From: CPC320 sp002336405 | Lineage (GTDB): Bacteria; Pseudomonadota; Alphaproteobacteria; Rhodobacterales; Rhodobacteraceae | DNA length: 64,000 nucleotides | Reading direction: 5' to 3' | NCBI GenBank assembly: GCA_949372595.1 | Contig: CASIAN010000009.1 | Span: forward strand, 62,001 to 126,000 | In this document: piece after piece, positions 43,910-52,263 of the stretch | How positions within the stretch are numbered: position 1 is the stretch's first letter | Layout: every line of letters begins with the position of its first letter | Program-made: the position numbers and the translations under genes | Notes under the pieces: model-generated | Database searches by the model: none | Seen by the model: only the letters and a program-made list of their open reading frames with translations | What the model was told of the DNA's origin: nothing

Positions 43910-45528
43910 GTAAAGATCGATTGTACATCTACGACACCACCCTGCGCGATGGCCAACAAACGCAAGGAGTTCAATTTTCCCTCACTGAAAAAATACAGAT
44001 AGCCGCCACATTGGATGCGCTTGGGGTGGATTATATCGAAGGCGGCTGGCCCGGTGCAAACCCGGTTGATAGTGAGTTTTTTGACAGTAAGCCGTCATTG
44101 CGCTCGACCTTTACCGCCTTTGGCATGACCAAACGGTCTGGACGTTCAGCTGAAAATGATGATGTGCTAAATGCGGTGGTCAATGTGGAGACGCCAGCGG
44201 TCTGTTTGGTCGGTAAAACCCATGATTTCCACGTCGAGACGGCGCTGGGTATTACGCTGGCCGAAAATACTGAAAATATCGCTCGGTCGATCGAGCATGT
44301 GGTGGCAAAGGGCCGCGAGGCGCTGTTTGATGCCGAACATTTCTTTGACGGTTATAAAGCCAATCCGGCTTACGCAATTGAGAGCCTGCGCGCGGCCTAT
44401 GATGCCGGGGCACGCTGGGTGGTGCTGTGTGATACCAATGGCGGGGTTCTGCCTGCTGAAGTGGGTCAGATTGTTAAAGAGGTGATTGCGGGGGGCATTG
44501 CCGGTGACCGACTGGGTATTCACACGCATAATGACACAGAAAACGCCGTCGCCAATACGCTGGCAGCCGTGGATGCCGGCGCGCGGCAAATTCAAGGCAC
44601 GCTCAACGGATTGGGCGAGCGGTGTGGCAATGCCAACCTGACATCGCTTTTGCCGATCTTGTGTCTGAAAGATCCCTATAAATCGCACTATGAGATCGGT
44701 ATCACGCCTGCTGCTCTAGAGGATCTGAAACGCGCCTCGCGGCTCTTGGATGATATTTTGAACCGGGTTCCCGCTGCGCAGGCGCCGTTTGTCGGGACCA
44801 GTGCCTTTGTCCACAAAGCGGGCCTGCATGCCAGCGCAATTTTAAAAGACCCTACAACCTATGAGCATATCGATCCTGCGCTTGTCGGCAACCGGCGGGT
44901 CATTCCGATGTCCAACCAAGCCGGACAGTCCAACTTGCGTCAACGTCTGGGCGAGGCGGGTTTGGTGGTGGAAAAAGGTGAACCGGCTTTAGAGCGCATT
45001 TTGGATTTGGTGAAAACACGCGAGGCTGAGGGGTATTCTTATGACACGGCACAGGCCAGTTTCGAGATGTTGGCGCGCCGCGAGTTGGGACTTTGCCCAG
45101 AGTTTTTCGATGTGAAACGCTATAAAGTTTCGATCGAACGGCGCAAAAATAAATATAACCGCATGGTGTCTCTGTCCGAGGCTGTGGTTGTGGTGCGGAT
45201 CAATGGTGAAAAGAAAATGTCGGTCAGTGAATCGATGGACGAGTTGGGCAATGATCGTGGCCCGGTCAATGCGCTGTCCAAAGCGCTTGCGAAAGATCTG
45301 GGCCCGTATCAGACGATGATCGATGATATGAATTTGGTCGATTACAAGGTGCGTATCACACAAAGTGGCACGGAAGCCGTCACTCGGGTGGTGATTGACT
45401 GCGAAGACAGCAAAGGCCGTTGTTGGTCAACAGTAGGGGTGTCGGCGAACATTGTTGATGCGAGTTTCGAGGCGCTGCTGGACGCAATAAACTGGAAACT
45501 GATCCGCGACACCGGGCAGGGCGTGTAA
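43906..45528 (+). CDS. cimA: (R)-citramalate synthase
   Basis: Condenses pyruvate with acetyl-CoA to citramalate, an entry to isoleucine synthesis that bypasses threonine deaminase. 540 residues. The DRE-TIM signature TTLRDGQQTQG is at about 11-21, GIHTHNDTENAVANTLAA carries metal-binding His residues, GERCGNANL follows, and a LeuA-type regulatory domain fills about 400-540. The split from isopropylmalate synthase is by the length and the QTQGVQFS motif; it is convincing but not absolute. Coupled to cysS by an ATGA overlap. Confidence 0.92.
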   Translation: MSKDRLYIYDTTLRDGQQTQGVQFSLTEKIQIAATLDALGVDYIEGGWPGANPVDSEFFDSKPSLRSTFTAFGMTKRSGRSAENDDVLNAVVNVETPAVCLVGKTHDFHVETALGITLAENTENIARSIEHVVAKGREALFDAEHFFDGYKANPAYAIESLRAAYDAGARWVVLCDTNGGVLPAEVGQIVKEVIAGGIAGDRLGIHTHNDTENAVANTLAAVDAGARQIQGTLNGLGERCGNANLTSLLPILCLKDPYKSHYEIGITPAALEDLKRASRLLDDILNRVPAAQAPFVGTSAFVHKAGLHASAILKDPTTYEHIDPALVGNRRVIPMSNQAGQSNLRQRLGEAGLVVEKGEPALERILDLVKTREAEGYSYDTAQASFEMLARRELGLCPEFFDVKRYKVSIERRKNKYNRMVSLSEAVVVVRINGEKKMSVSESMDELGNDRGPVNALSKALAKDLGPYQTMIDDMNLVDYKVRITQSGTEAVTRVVIDCEDSKGRCWSTVGVSANIVDASFEALLDAINWKLIRDTGQGV

Positions 45529-45540
45529 CATTTTGCACGT

Positions 45541-45565
45541 AAGCGTTGTTTTTATAAACACGCTT
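45541..45565 (+). terminator. Weak hairpin after cimA
   Basis: AAGCGT (45541-45546) pairs with ACGCTT (45560-45565), with further A-T pairs inside (TGTTT/AAAC). A short T-rich stretch comes about 8 bases later. It could end the cysS-cimA transcript, but the T-run is not directly adjacent. Confidence 0.4.
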
Positions 45566-45637
45566 TGCTAAAGTTTTTAACACTATTGTTACCTAAATTT
45601 ATTTTATGCACGTCGTCTGCAGAGAGGACGCTTTGCC

Positions 45638-46630
45638 ATGGTCAAGTTGATTTTGATTTTTCTGGCATTGCCAGTGATAGGGTTCTTTGCGCTCGCATTG
45701 GGATTGATCCTGTCTCAGAAGCCTCTTGCAATTCTGGCGGGCATGCCTGAGGGCGAGTTTCAAGCCGCTGCAACAGCCACGTCTCACATGACGCCAGTGG
45801 CGGTGTCCAAAGCGCGATTGCGCGACGGGCTCGAGGTCGATGTGCGCCATTTGCCTGCGGATGGCAAAGACCCGCCTTTGTTGATATTGCTGCATGGCTC
45901 AGGTTGGTATGGCCAGCAATTTGACGCGCTGTTGCCCGCGCTTGCCAAGCATGCCGATGTCATTGCGCCGGATCTGCGCGGGCACGGCCCGCAGGCGAAA
46001 CTCCGGGGCGATGTTGCCTATATCGGGCAACTTGAGGACGATATCGCGGACCTGATCGATCTTTATGCGCGCCCTGAACAAAAAATTATTTTGGCCGGGC
46101 ACAGTTCCGGCGGTGGGCTGGCGATCCGGTTTTTGGCTGGGGTACATGGTCATAGGGTGACATCCGCAATCCTTTTGGCACCTTTTCTGAAATATAATGC
46201 GCCGACGATGCGCCCTAACGCCGGAGGGTGGTCGCGGCCGCTGGTGCGCCGGTTCATCGGATTGTCGCTGTTAAACGCCTTTGGCGTCACCGCGTTAAAC
46301 CATCTGACGGTTTTGCAGTTTGCCTTTCCGGATTTTGTTTTGGGGGGTGCACATAAAATCGCGCTGACCCGCGCATATTCGTACAGAATGAATCTGTCAT
46401 ATGAACCCCGCCGCGATTATTTGGCCGATATTGCGGCACTGCCGCGATTTGATCTTATTGTCGGGCAGGATGATAAGTTTTTCATTGCAGACGCTTTTAA
46501 GCCTTTGATGCGTTCGGTCACTGACAAGGGACAGTATCACATAATCCAAACCCGAGGTCATTTGAATCTTCCCTATGCGCCTGAGACGCTGCAGATCATT
46601 AAGCGCCATCTTAATACAGGATCAAGATAG
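45638..46630 (+). CDS. Membrane-anchored alpha/beta hydrolase (lipase-like)
   Basis: 330 residues. An N-terminal hydrophobic helix (LILIFLALPVIGFFALALGLIL) is either a signal anchor or an uncleaved signal. The hydrolase domain follows: LHGSGWYGQQF (oxyanion), APDLRGHG, the nucleophile elbow GHSSGGGLA, an Asp in VGQDDKFF and the final His in RGHLNLPY. The Ser-Asp-His triad is thus complete. It resembles monoacylglycerol-lipase-type hydrolases; the substrate is unknown. GAGAGGA precedes the ATG. It stands alone 110 bp after cimA. Confidence 0.87.
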   Translation: MVKLILIFLALPVIGFFALALGLILSQKPLAILAGMPEGEFQAAATATSHMTPVAVSKARLRDGLEVDVRHLPADGKDPPLLILLHGSGWYGQQFDALLPALAKHADVIAPDLRGHGPQAKLRGDVAYIGQLEDDIADLIDLYARPEQKIILAGHSSGGGLAIRFLAGVHGHRVTSAILLAPFLKYNAPTMRPNAGGWSRPLVRRFIGLSLLNAFGVTALNHLTVLQFAFPDFVLGGAHKIALTRAYSYRMNLSYEPRRDYLADIAALPRFDLIVGQDDKFFIADAFKPLMRSVTDKGQYHIIQTRGHLNLPYAPETLQIIKRHLNTGSR

Positions 46631-46828
46631 CGGGGCACAAGAAAAACCACTCATGTCGCGGGCGGGTTTTGGTCAGTAGGTGACCGCAACTGGTGAGGCT
46701 TGGTTTTCCAAGACAGACATCTCGCCTCTAACTCCCCAAGCTGAGCCATGTCTAATCCGTCAAGAGTATTGTCGTCGATAGCCAATTATTATGGTATTTA
46801 ACGGCTTTGAGTGCGTCGTTCGGGGCAA

Positions 46829-46859
46829 CCTGCAACGCAGGGGCTTATTTGCAAGCCCC
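46829..46859 (-). promoter_or_regulatory. Two adjacent hairpins at the end of the small membrane gene
   Basis: GGGGCTT (46840-46846) pairs with AAGCCCC (46853-46859) and contains the stop codon. CCTGC and GCAGG around AAC form a second small hairpin at 46829-46840. No T-run follows on the minus strand, so mRNA 3'-end protection rather than classic termination is possible. Confidence 0.4.
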
Positions 46860-47051
46860 ATTCACTGGTTTGCAGTCCGAGAAGAAATTTTTAACATTAC
46901 TTCTATCATTCTTCGGCCCTAAAAAAGCATAGCTTAACCCCGCAGTAATAGTCAGAGCGATCACTGCTTGAATAATTTTTCCGCGATGTTGATCAATAAA
47001 AGAAATGGTTTCTTCATCTTGATCAGGAGTGTCCTTACGATCAGGAGCCAT
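46845..47051 (-). CDS. Small single-pass membrane protein, unknown function
   Basis: 68 residues: a charged acidic N-terminus (DRKDTPDQDEETISF), one membrane helix (IIQAVIALTITAGLSYAFLG, about 30-49) and a short C-terminal tail with two Cys (SDCKPVNGACK). I do not recognise a family. It is supported as a gene by AAGGAGG located 6 nt before the ATG, an unusually good ribosome-binding site, and by the sensible topology. The tail with two Cys could be periplasmic and form a disulfide or bind metal; that is speculation. It is divergent from nrdR across an AT-rich region with a strong palindrome. Confidence 0.75.
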   Translation of the reverse strand: MAPDRKDTPDQDEETISFIDQHRGKIIQAVIALTITAGLSYAFLGPKNDRSNVKNFFSDCKPVNGACK

Positions 47052-47462
47052 TTTAAACCTCCTTATTATTAAGTTATAGTTATTTATATTTTTTTAACAT
47101 AATTCGCTGTATAAAAGAAGTAATTTCGGTATCGACGATCTTATTATAGATTTTGATTGGTGATTTTGCCGAGTTGGAAGCTATTTATTTGCAAACAAAA
47201 TATCTCCTGCTTCAGTGTCGCATCAATTCAATATCAATTGTTTTAATCAGAATTTAATCTGTAAATTCTGACATCTTTTAAGCGCAGTGGGCAGGGTGTG
47301 CTGTGTCCGGGTTAGTTAAGGTTACCAACGCGATCTGTCCTATCTTGTGCGTTGAATTCACCTCTACACAAACCTTAGTATGTACCCTATAGTGATGTGG
47401 TGGTGGATCACTGCCCCATCATGTACGACGTCAAACCCAAAAACAAGATAAGTGGATTTGCC
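47052..47462. other. AT-rich divergent intergenic region before nrdR
   Basis: About 411 bp without a supported gene, markedly AT-rich compared with its surroundings. It must hold the promoters of the small membrane gene (minus) and nrdR (plus). The main structure is the 10-bp-arm palindrome described separately. A looser CAATT/AATTG repeat lies at 47224-47240. I see no NrdR box. Confidence 0.55.
47247..47271. promoter_or_regulatory. Long perfect palindrome, candidate operator
   Basis: TCAGAATTTA (47247-47256) and TAAATTCTGA (47262-47271) are a perfect 10-bp inverted repeat with a 5-nt spacer. It lies about 196 bp from the small membrane gene start and 192 bp from nrdR. Chance occurrence of ten paired bases is low. 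A dimeric regulator site is the most likely reading; the regulator is unknown. Confidence 0.6.
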
Positions 47463-47930
47463 ATGCGCTGCCCGTTTTGTGGAAATATAGACACTCAGGT
47501 CAAAGATTCGCGTCCGGCCGAAGATCATGTTTCGATCAGAAGGAGGCGGAATTGTGCGGCCTGTGGTGGCCGTTTCACTACCTATGAAAGGGTGCAACTG
47601 CGAGATCTGGTAGTGATTAAAACGAATGGCCGCCGCGAAGACTTTGATCGTGGCAAGCTCGAGCGCTCGATTCGGATTGCGCTGCAAAAGCGTCCGGTTG
47701 AACATGATAGAATGGATCAGATGATTTCTGGCATCGTGCGCAGGTTGGAATCTTTGGGCGAAACTGATGTGGGCTCCAAACAGATTGGCGAGATTGTGAT
47801 GGAGGCCTTGGCAAGGATTGACACTGTCGCCTATGTGCGGTTTGCAAGCGTCTATAAAAACTTTCAGGCAGCAGATGATTTTGACAAATTTGTCAGTGAG
47901 TTGCGACCTGATATTCCCAAAGAAACGTGA
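47463..47930 (+). CDS. nrdR: Transcriptional repressor NrdR
   Basis: Represses ribonucleotide reductase genes in response to ATP/dATP. 155 residues: an N-terminal zinc ribbon (MRCPFCGN with RNCAACGGRF), then an ATP-cone domain starting VVIKTNGRREDFD. RFASVYKNF near the end is conserved. I chose ATG 47463, which starts directly at the zinc ribbon as in the family. ribD overlaps the stop by 4 bp (GTGA). The nrdR-rib order is widespread in proteobacteria. Confidence 0.98.
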   Translation: MRCPFCGNIDTQVKDSRPAEDHVSIRRRRNCAACGGRFTTYERVQLRDLVVIKTNGRREDFDRGKLERSIRIALQKRPVEHDRMDQMISGIVRRLESLGETDVGSKQIGEIVMEALARIDTVAYVRFASVYKNFQAADDFDKFVSELRPDIPKET

Positions 47931-49057
47931 GCGATCAAGATCACCGCTTCATGCGTGCAGCATTGGCGTTGGGGCGCAGAGGTCAAGGTCAAACATGGCC
48001 GAACCCGGCCGTTGGCTGCATTATTGTGCGCGGTGCGCGCATCGTTGGGCGCGGATGGACACAGCCGGGTGGGCGGCCGCATGCCGAAGTCTTGGCGCTG
48101 GAGCAGGCGGGAGCGTTGGCGAAAGGTGCCACGGCTTATGTGACGCTTGAGCCTTGCGCCCACGTGGGGAAAACACCGCCCTGCGCGTCCGCTTTGATTG
48201 CGGCAGGCGTCTGCCGGGTCGTCGCCGCAATCGAAGACAGCGATGTGCGGGTGTCTGGCAAAGGGTTTGCGATGCTGCGCGCGGCGGGTATTGCCGTCAC
48301 CACTGGTATTTTAGCGCCGTCAGCGGCACAGGATCACGCGGGCTTTTTGCTCAAAACCGGTCTGGGACGGCCATGGGTAACCTTGAAACTGGCAAACAGC
48401 TTTGACGGGCGGATTGCCACCGCCTCCGGTGAGAGCCGTTGGATCACCGGCCCAGAGGCGCGCCGTGCTGTCCATAGCATGCGGATGCGCCATGATGCGG
48501 TGATGGTGGGCGGTGGTACTGCCCGCTCTGATGATCCGGATTTGACCATTCGTGGGTTTGGAGCGGTGCCACAACCAGTGCGGATTGTGGTTTCAAGGCG
48601 GCTCGATTTGCCGTTGACGGGGCGGTTGGCGCGTTCGGCGCAACAGGTGCCGGTTTGGATTTGTCACGGTCGGGATGCAGGGGCTGATCTGTGTTCGGCT
48701 TGGTCTGGTCTGGGTGCACGCTTGATCGCCTGCCCGCAAAGCGCGGGCCAGATGGATATGGCTGGTGTGCTTCAGGCTTTGGGCCAGCAGGGATTGACGC
48801 GGATTTTTTGTGAAGGGGGTGCTGCGCTCTCTGCATCGTTGTTACTGACTGACTTGGTGGATGAGATTGTTGGGTTCACCGCCGGATTGGTGCTGGGGGC
48901 AGAGGGCTGGCCGGCACTGGGGGCTATGGGGTATGACCGGCTGGCAGAGGCTGCGCGGTTTGAGCTATATGATACACGGTCGGTTGGGGGGGATGTGATG
49001 CACAGGTGGCGGCGTTTATCGCCAGAACGCCGCGCGGCTGGCGCAGAGCCCTTGTAA
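47927..49057 (+). CDS. ribD: Bifunctional riboflavin deaminase/reductase RibD
   Basis: Second and third steps of riboflavin synthesis: deaminates, then reduces the pyrimidine intermediate. 376 residues. The zinc deaminase domain has GGRPHAEVLAL (His and Glu) and EPCAHVGKTPPC (two Cys ligands). The reductase domain follows from about 145 (LKLANSFDGRIATASGESRWITG). Starts at GTG 47927 inside the nrdR stop. Its 3' end overlaps kpsC on the opposite strand by 42 bp. The usual partner ribE is displaced by about 4.6 kb. Confidence 0.97.
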   Translation: MSDQDHRFMRAALALGRRGQGQTWPNPAVGCIIVRGARIVGRGWTQPGGRPHAEVLALEQAGALAKGATAYVTLEPCAHVGKTPPCASALIAAGVCRVVAAIEDSDVRVSGKGFAMLRAAGIAVTTGILAPSAAQDHAGFLLKTGLGRPWVTLKLANSFDGRIATASGESRWITGPEARRAVHSMRMRHDAVMVGGGTARSDDPDLTIRGFGAVPQPVRIVVSRRLDLPLTGRLARSAQQVPVWICHGRDAGADLCSAWSGLGARLIACPQSAGQMDMAGVLQALGQQGLTRIFCEGGAALSASLLLTDLVDEIVGFTAGLVLGAEGWPALGAMGYDRLAEAARFELYDTRSVGGDVMHRWRRLSPERRAAGAEPL

Positions 49058-51019
49058 CTTTGATAATGCGCGGTTGATTGGGCTGTGACGTGCAGGCGCG
49101 CTTTCATTTAGTCGATCGACAACCACTTCTACCGGGCAGGGCAGGCGGGTTACCGGATCAAAATACCGTGGATAGGCAATCAGCGTTGCATAAAGCAGCC
49201 CTAACAAGTCGGGTCTTGCAACGCGGCGGGTCGGGGGACGGCCGAGATCATGGGTCAACCCCCAACCGGCATAGAACGGCGCCCCATAGGTCACGACGCG
49301 CTTGTTGCGCAGCAGCGCTTCAAACCCCAAGAGAGATGTCATGGTCCAGACTTCGTCAATCTGCGTCAGCAGCGTGCCTGGATCTGTGTTGGTAAGCACG
49401 CGGTCTGCTGAGGCGGCGGCGTCTCGGTCCGGGACAGCGCCAAGGCGCAATCCGGCCTCGACATCGGGGTGTGGTTTATACAGTATGATTGCATCGGGGT
49501 TTGCGCGGCGCACTGCAGTCAGTAGCGCCAGATTGGTTTTGATGTCACCGGCGGCGGTGAGGATCGAGGCGTCGTCTTCGACCTGGCCCGGCACCAAGAT
49601 CCGACGCGTGCCAGTGATCTCGGCGGCGGTTTGGCCTGCGTTATATTTCGTTAATCCCGCCCCAATGACCTGTTGGCGCAACCGCTCTGCGCGGGCTTTT
49701 TGGTCGGGGCGCAGGGTGACTGTATCGGCGATCATCTGTTCCAATTGACTGGGCGCGCGCGGATCGTAGTAGATGCCCAACCGGTCTGCCACCAATGACA
49801 AAGGCGGGGTGAGCGTCGCACCCAAGCCCCGCGATCGCAAAAACCCGTCTTCGATCCGGGTGGTGGGAAAGGCCAGATCTTGATGGCCACTGGCCCAGAC
49901 CATCAGATTGCGCTGATGGCGCGTGCTGGTGTGGTGGGCTTTGGCAAGATTGTTCTGAAAGATAATCCGCTTTGATCGTCCGAAGATAGATTGTAGATGT
50001 GGTCGTTTCCAAAGGCGCATCCCACAGGCCACCCAACCACGGTGATCGTCGCGCCAGGCGCGGCTTTGGGCCTCGAGTATATCGAGAACATCTTCCAATG
50101 CGCACAGCCGGTCGCGGTAGGGGTCGTACCAGATCGGATAGAGGATCATCGCGGCTGCAAACAGCTGCGCGCGGCTCAAGATGCGGGTCCGGCCAGTGAT
50201 TGGTTTGCGGTCTTTGCTCAAGCCCCATCCGGCATAAAAGGGTTGGCCGAAAACATGCGGTGTATGCCCTGCCAGAATGGCTTCAAACCCCATCTGCGAT
50301 GATATCGTATAGACCGCTATAGCCCCGTCAAACAGCTGCCAGGGTGAGATGGGGGTGGCCAGTAACCGAATGGTGTCAGTTGCATCTGCAGCGCTGAAAT
50401 AACCGCGACGATGCCCTAAGATCGTCTCGGCATGGCTTTTTATGATAATATTTGCGTCAGGGTGCTCACGTCGGGCGGCAGCAAGCATGGCCTTGAACTC
50501 GGCTTTGCCCGCACCGCTGGCGCGGAGTGCCGCGTCGCCGAATGTTTGGTCAATGACCAGCACATAACCAGGGGCCGGCGGCGATTGGGTGGTCTCAAAA
50601 GCATTGTACTTTGAGATATGGTTGTCACGTATGCGCATGATTGCTTGTTCGGCGCGGCAAAGTAGGTCAGTATCCTTCAGCGGATCATGGCGCAGTATAT
50701 TTTCCAGATCACAGGGATAAGAGGCGTCAAAATGACACCCAGATCGATCAAGGATCAGACCAAGGGGTGGATCTCCAGCGCGTCCGGGTTGCACCGATCT
50801 GAGAAAGGCATCCTCAACCCTCAACAGCCCCGCTTTCCGCTTTTTAGCGATCCATTGACCACGATACTGGTTTGGGCTTTGGCCCCAAACCGCCACCATA
50901 TCCCCGCGATCTGGCAGGCCCAATGTCAATTCGTAGCCAGCCATTGACAGAATGCGCCGCACCCGTTTCTGACGCAGAAATCCGCCATTATAATAAAACA
51001 GTTTGCGGGCTGTGTTCAT
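49016..51019 (-). CDS. kpsC: Capsule beta-Kdo transferase KpsC
   Basis: KpsC extends the poly-Kdo linker on the lipid anchor of group 2-type capsular polysaccharides. 667 residues, close to E. coli KpsC. The protein is an internal duplication. Each half has its own YAGWGLSKD/YAGWGLTHDLG motif, an FGxxxxxRRVxTYG-type or HVFGQPFYAGWG stretch and SQMGFEAIL/SLLGFEALL, so both Kdo-transferase domains are present. It is last in the minus-strand order kpsS - OPX - kpsC, and its 3' end overlaps ribD by 42 bp, antisense. KpsMT, the export ABC transporter, is not in the window. Confidence 0.93.
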   Translation of the reverse strand: MNTARKLFYYNGGFLRQKRVRRILSMAGYELTLGLPDRGDMVAVWGQSPNQYRGQWIAKKRKAGLLRVEDAFLRSVQPGRAGDPPLGLILDRSGCHFDASYPCDLENILRHDPLKDTDLLCRAEQAIMRIRDNHISKYNAFETTQSPPAPGYVLVIDQTFGDAALRASGAGKAEFKAMLAAARREHPDANIIIKSHAETILGHRRGYFSAADATDTIRLLATPISPWQLFDGAIAVYTISSQMGFEAILAGHTPHVFGQPFYAGWGLSKDRKPITGRTRILSRAQLFAAAMILYPIWYDPYRDRLCALEDVLDILEAQSRAWRDDHRGWVACGMRLWKRPHLQSIFGRSKRIIFQNNLAKAHHTSTRHQRNLMVWASGHQDLAFPTTRIEDGFLRSRGLGATLTPPLSLVADRLGIYYDPRAPSQLEQMIADTVTLRPDQKARAERLRQQVIGAGLTKYNAGQTAAEITGTRRILVPGQVEDDASILTAAGDIKTNLALLTAVRRANPDAIILYKPHPDVEAGLRLGAVPDRDAAASADRVLTNTDPGTLLTQIDEVWTMTSLLGFEALLRNKRVVTYGAPFYAGWGLTHDLGRPPTRRVARPDLLGLLYATLIAYPRYFDPVTRLPCPVEVVVDRLNESAPARHSPINRALSKLQGLCASRAAFWR

Positions 51020-51052
51020 AGGTTTGACAATGAGGCGCGCCCCGTCCAGATG

Positions 51053-52183
51053 TTAATTGCCGGTTGCGGTTGCATTTACGGTGTTGATTGCTGCAAGAGA
51101 GCCGGTGAGAGCCGCAATTGTTTTACTCCACTGTGTGAACGGTGCCTCGGTGACGTAAATTGTGTCCTGATCGCGCACCATAAACTCGCGGGCAATAAAA
51201 ATACCGTTTGGTTGTGTGAGGTCCAAGACATAGACTATGCGCTGCGCCCCTGTTAAATCACTGCGGGCCAGCAAGTTGTTTGCAATATGCTCACGTTCGC
51301 TTCTAAGGATGAAAACCCCTGTCGGGTCGGAAATGTCGGTGCGCAGGCCGCCAAGTTGGGCCAAGGCCTCGACAGCAGAGAGTGACTGGACTTCGAACTT
51401 GACGCGGGCTTGAGTGCCGGTTGCGCCCAATGCGGTGAAAGATCGGGTATCCTCTTCGATCAGAATTCTGTCTCCTGCTCGTAAAGCAACATCCATTCCG
51501 GGTTTATCGTATAAATCCTGCAGCCAGATTTTGCCTTTCCTGTTGCCCCGTATTAGTTTTATCTGGGCGATTTCGGGTGAAATGGTCACTCCACCCGCTG
51601 CGGCAATCATCGCGCTGAGCGTGCGCGTTGGGCGTTCGATTGGATAAATCCCCTGTGCGCTAACGGCCCCAAGCAAAGACACAGTCGCACCGTCGCCTGC
51701 GATCCTGCGGACCTCGACTTGCGGGTCTGGGGTCTGTTCTTTAAGTGCGTCGGTTATGATTTTTCGAATTGATTCTGGGGTATTGCCCGCCGCTTGTATC
51801 CGTCCTGCATAGGGGACAAAAATATACCCTTCTCCATCGACCTGAACGGTTTGAAGCGTGGTGGGTCCCATTTCTCCGAGCAACTGGTCTTGAACATTCT
51901 CCCAGATGGTCAATCCAAGCGTATCACCTGCGCGGATCATATCAGCGCCCACCTTGGCGAGGGTTTTGAAATGACTGGCAAAGCCAGACGTTGGTTTTAA
52001 GGCCGTTTTTTGATTGACGATTTCATTGACAGGTATGACCCAAGCCGGACCGCTGGACGCTTGGGTCCCTGAATAGATTTGTGGTTTGTTAGGTCCTGTG
52101 CTGGGCAGGCCACATCCGATCAAGATACTTGCGAATGCAATCAAGCCAGTCACTTTGAGCCGTTGAAAAAGTCTCGTATTCAC
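51053..52183 (-). CDS. Outer-membrane polysaccharide export (OPX) lipoprotein, KpsD/Wza-like
   Basis: About 376 residues. A lipoprotein signal with lipobox LIGC (Cys about 24) leads to a Poly_export domain (about 85-165: AGDTLGLTIWENV, DGEGYIFVPYAGRIQAAG) and SLBB repeats (VSLLGAVSAQGIYPIERP; LRAGDRILIEEDTRSFTALGA). OPX proteins form the periplasm-to-surface channel for capsule polysaccharide. I chose GTG 52183 because it gives a compact lipoprotein signal and GGGAG lies 8 nt before it; ATG 52267, overlapping the kpsS stop (ATGA), is the alternative. It sits between kpsS and kpsC, which fits a capsule role. Confidence 0.9.
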   Translation of the reverse strand: MNTRLFQRLKVTGLIAFASILIGCGLPSTGPNKPQIYSGTQASSGPAWVIPVNEIVNQKTALKPTSGFASHFKTLAKVGADMIRAGDTLGLTIWENVQDQLLGEMGPTTLQTVQVDGEGYIFVPYAGRIQAAGNTPESIRKIITDALKEQTPDPQVEVRRIAGDGATVSLLGAVSAQGIYPIERPTRTLSAMIAAAGGVTISPEIAQIKLIRGNRKGKIWLQDLYDKPGMDVALRAGDRILIEEDTRSFTALGATGTQARVKFEVQSLSAVEALAQLGGLRTDISDPTGVFILRSEREHIANNLLARSDLTGAQRIVYVLDLTQPNGIFIAREFMVRDQDTIYVTEAPFTQWSKTIAALTGSLAAINTVNATATGN

Positions 52184-52263
52184 TGCCCTATCTCCCTGAT
52201 CTGTGTTGAATGAGCGCTGCTGCCTTTTGGTGCTGGACTTAGGTTGTGGTGTACGCGTGTTGG

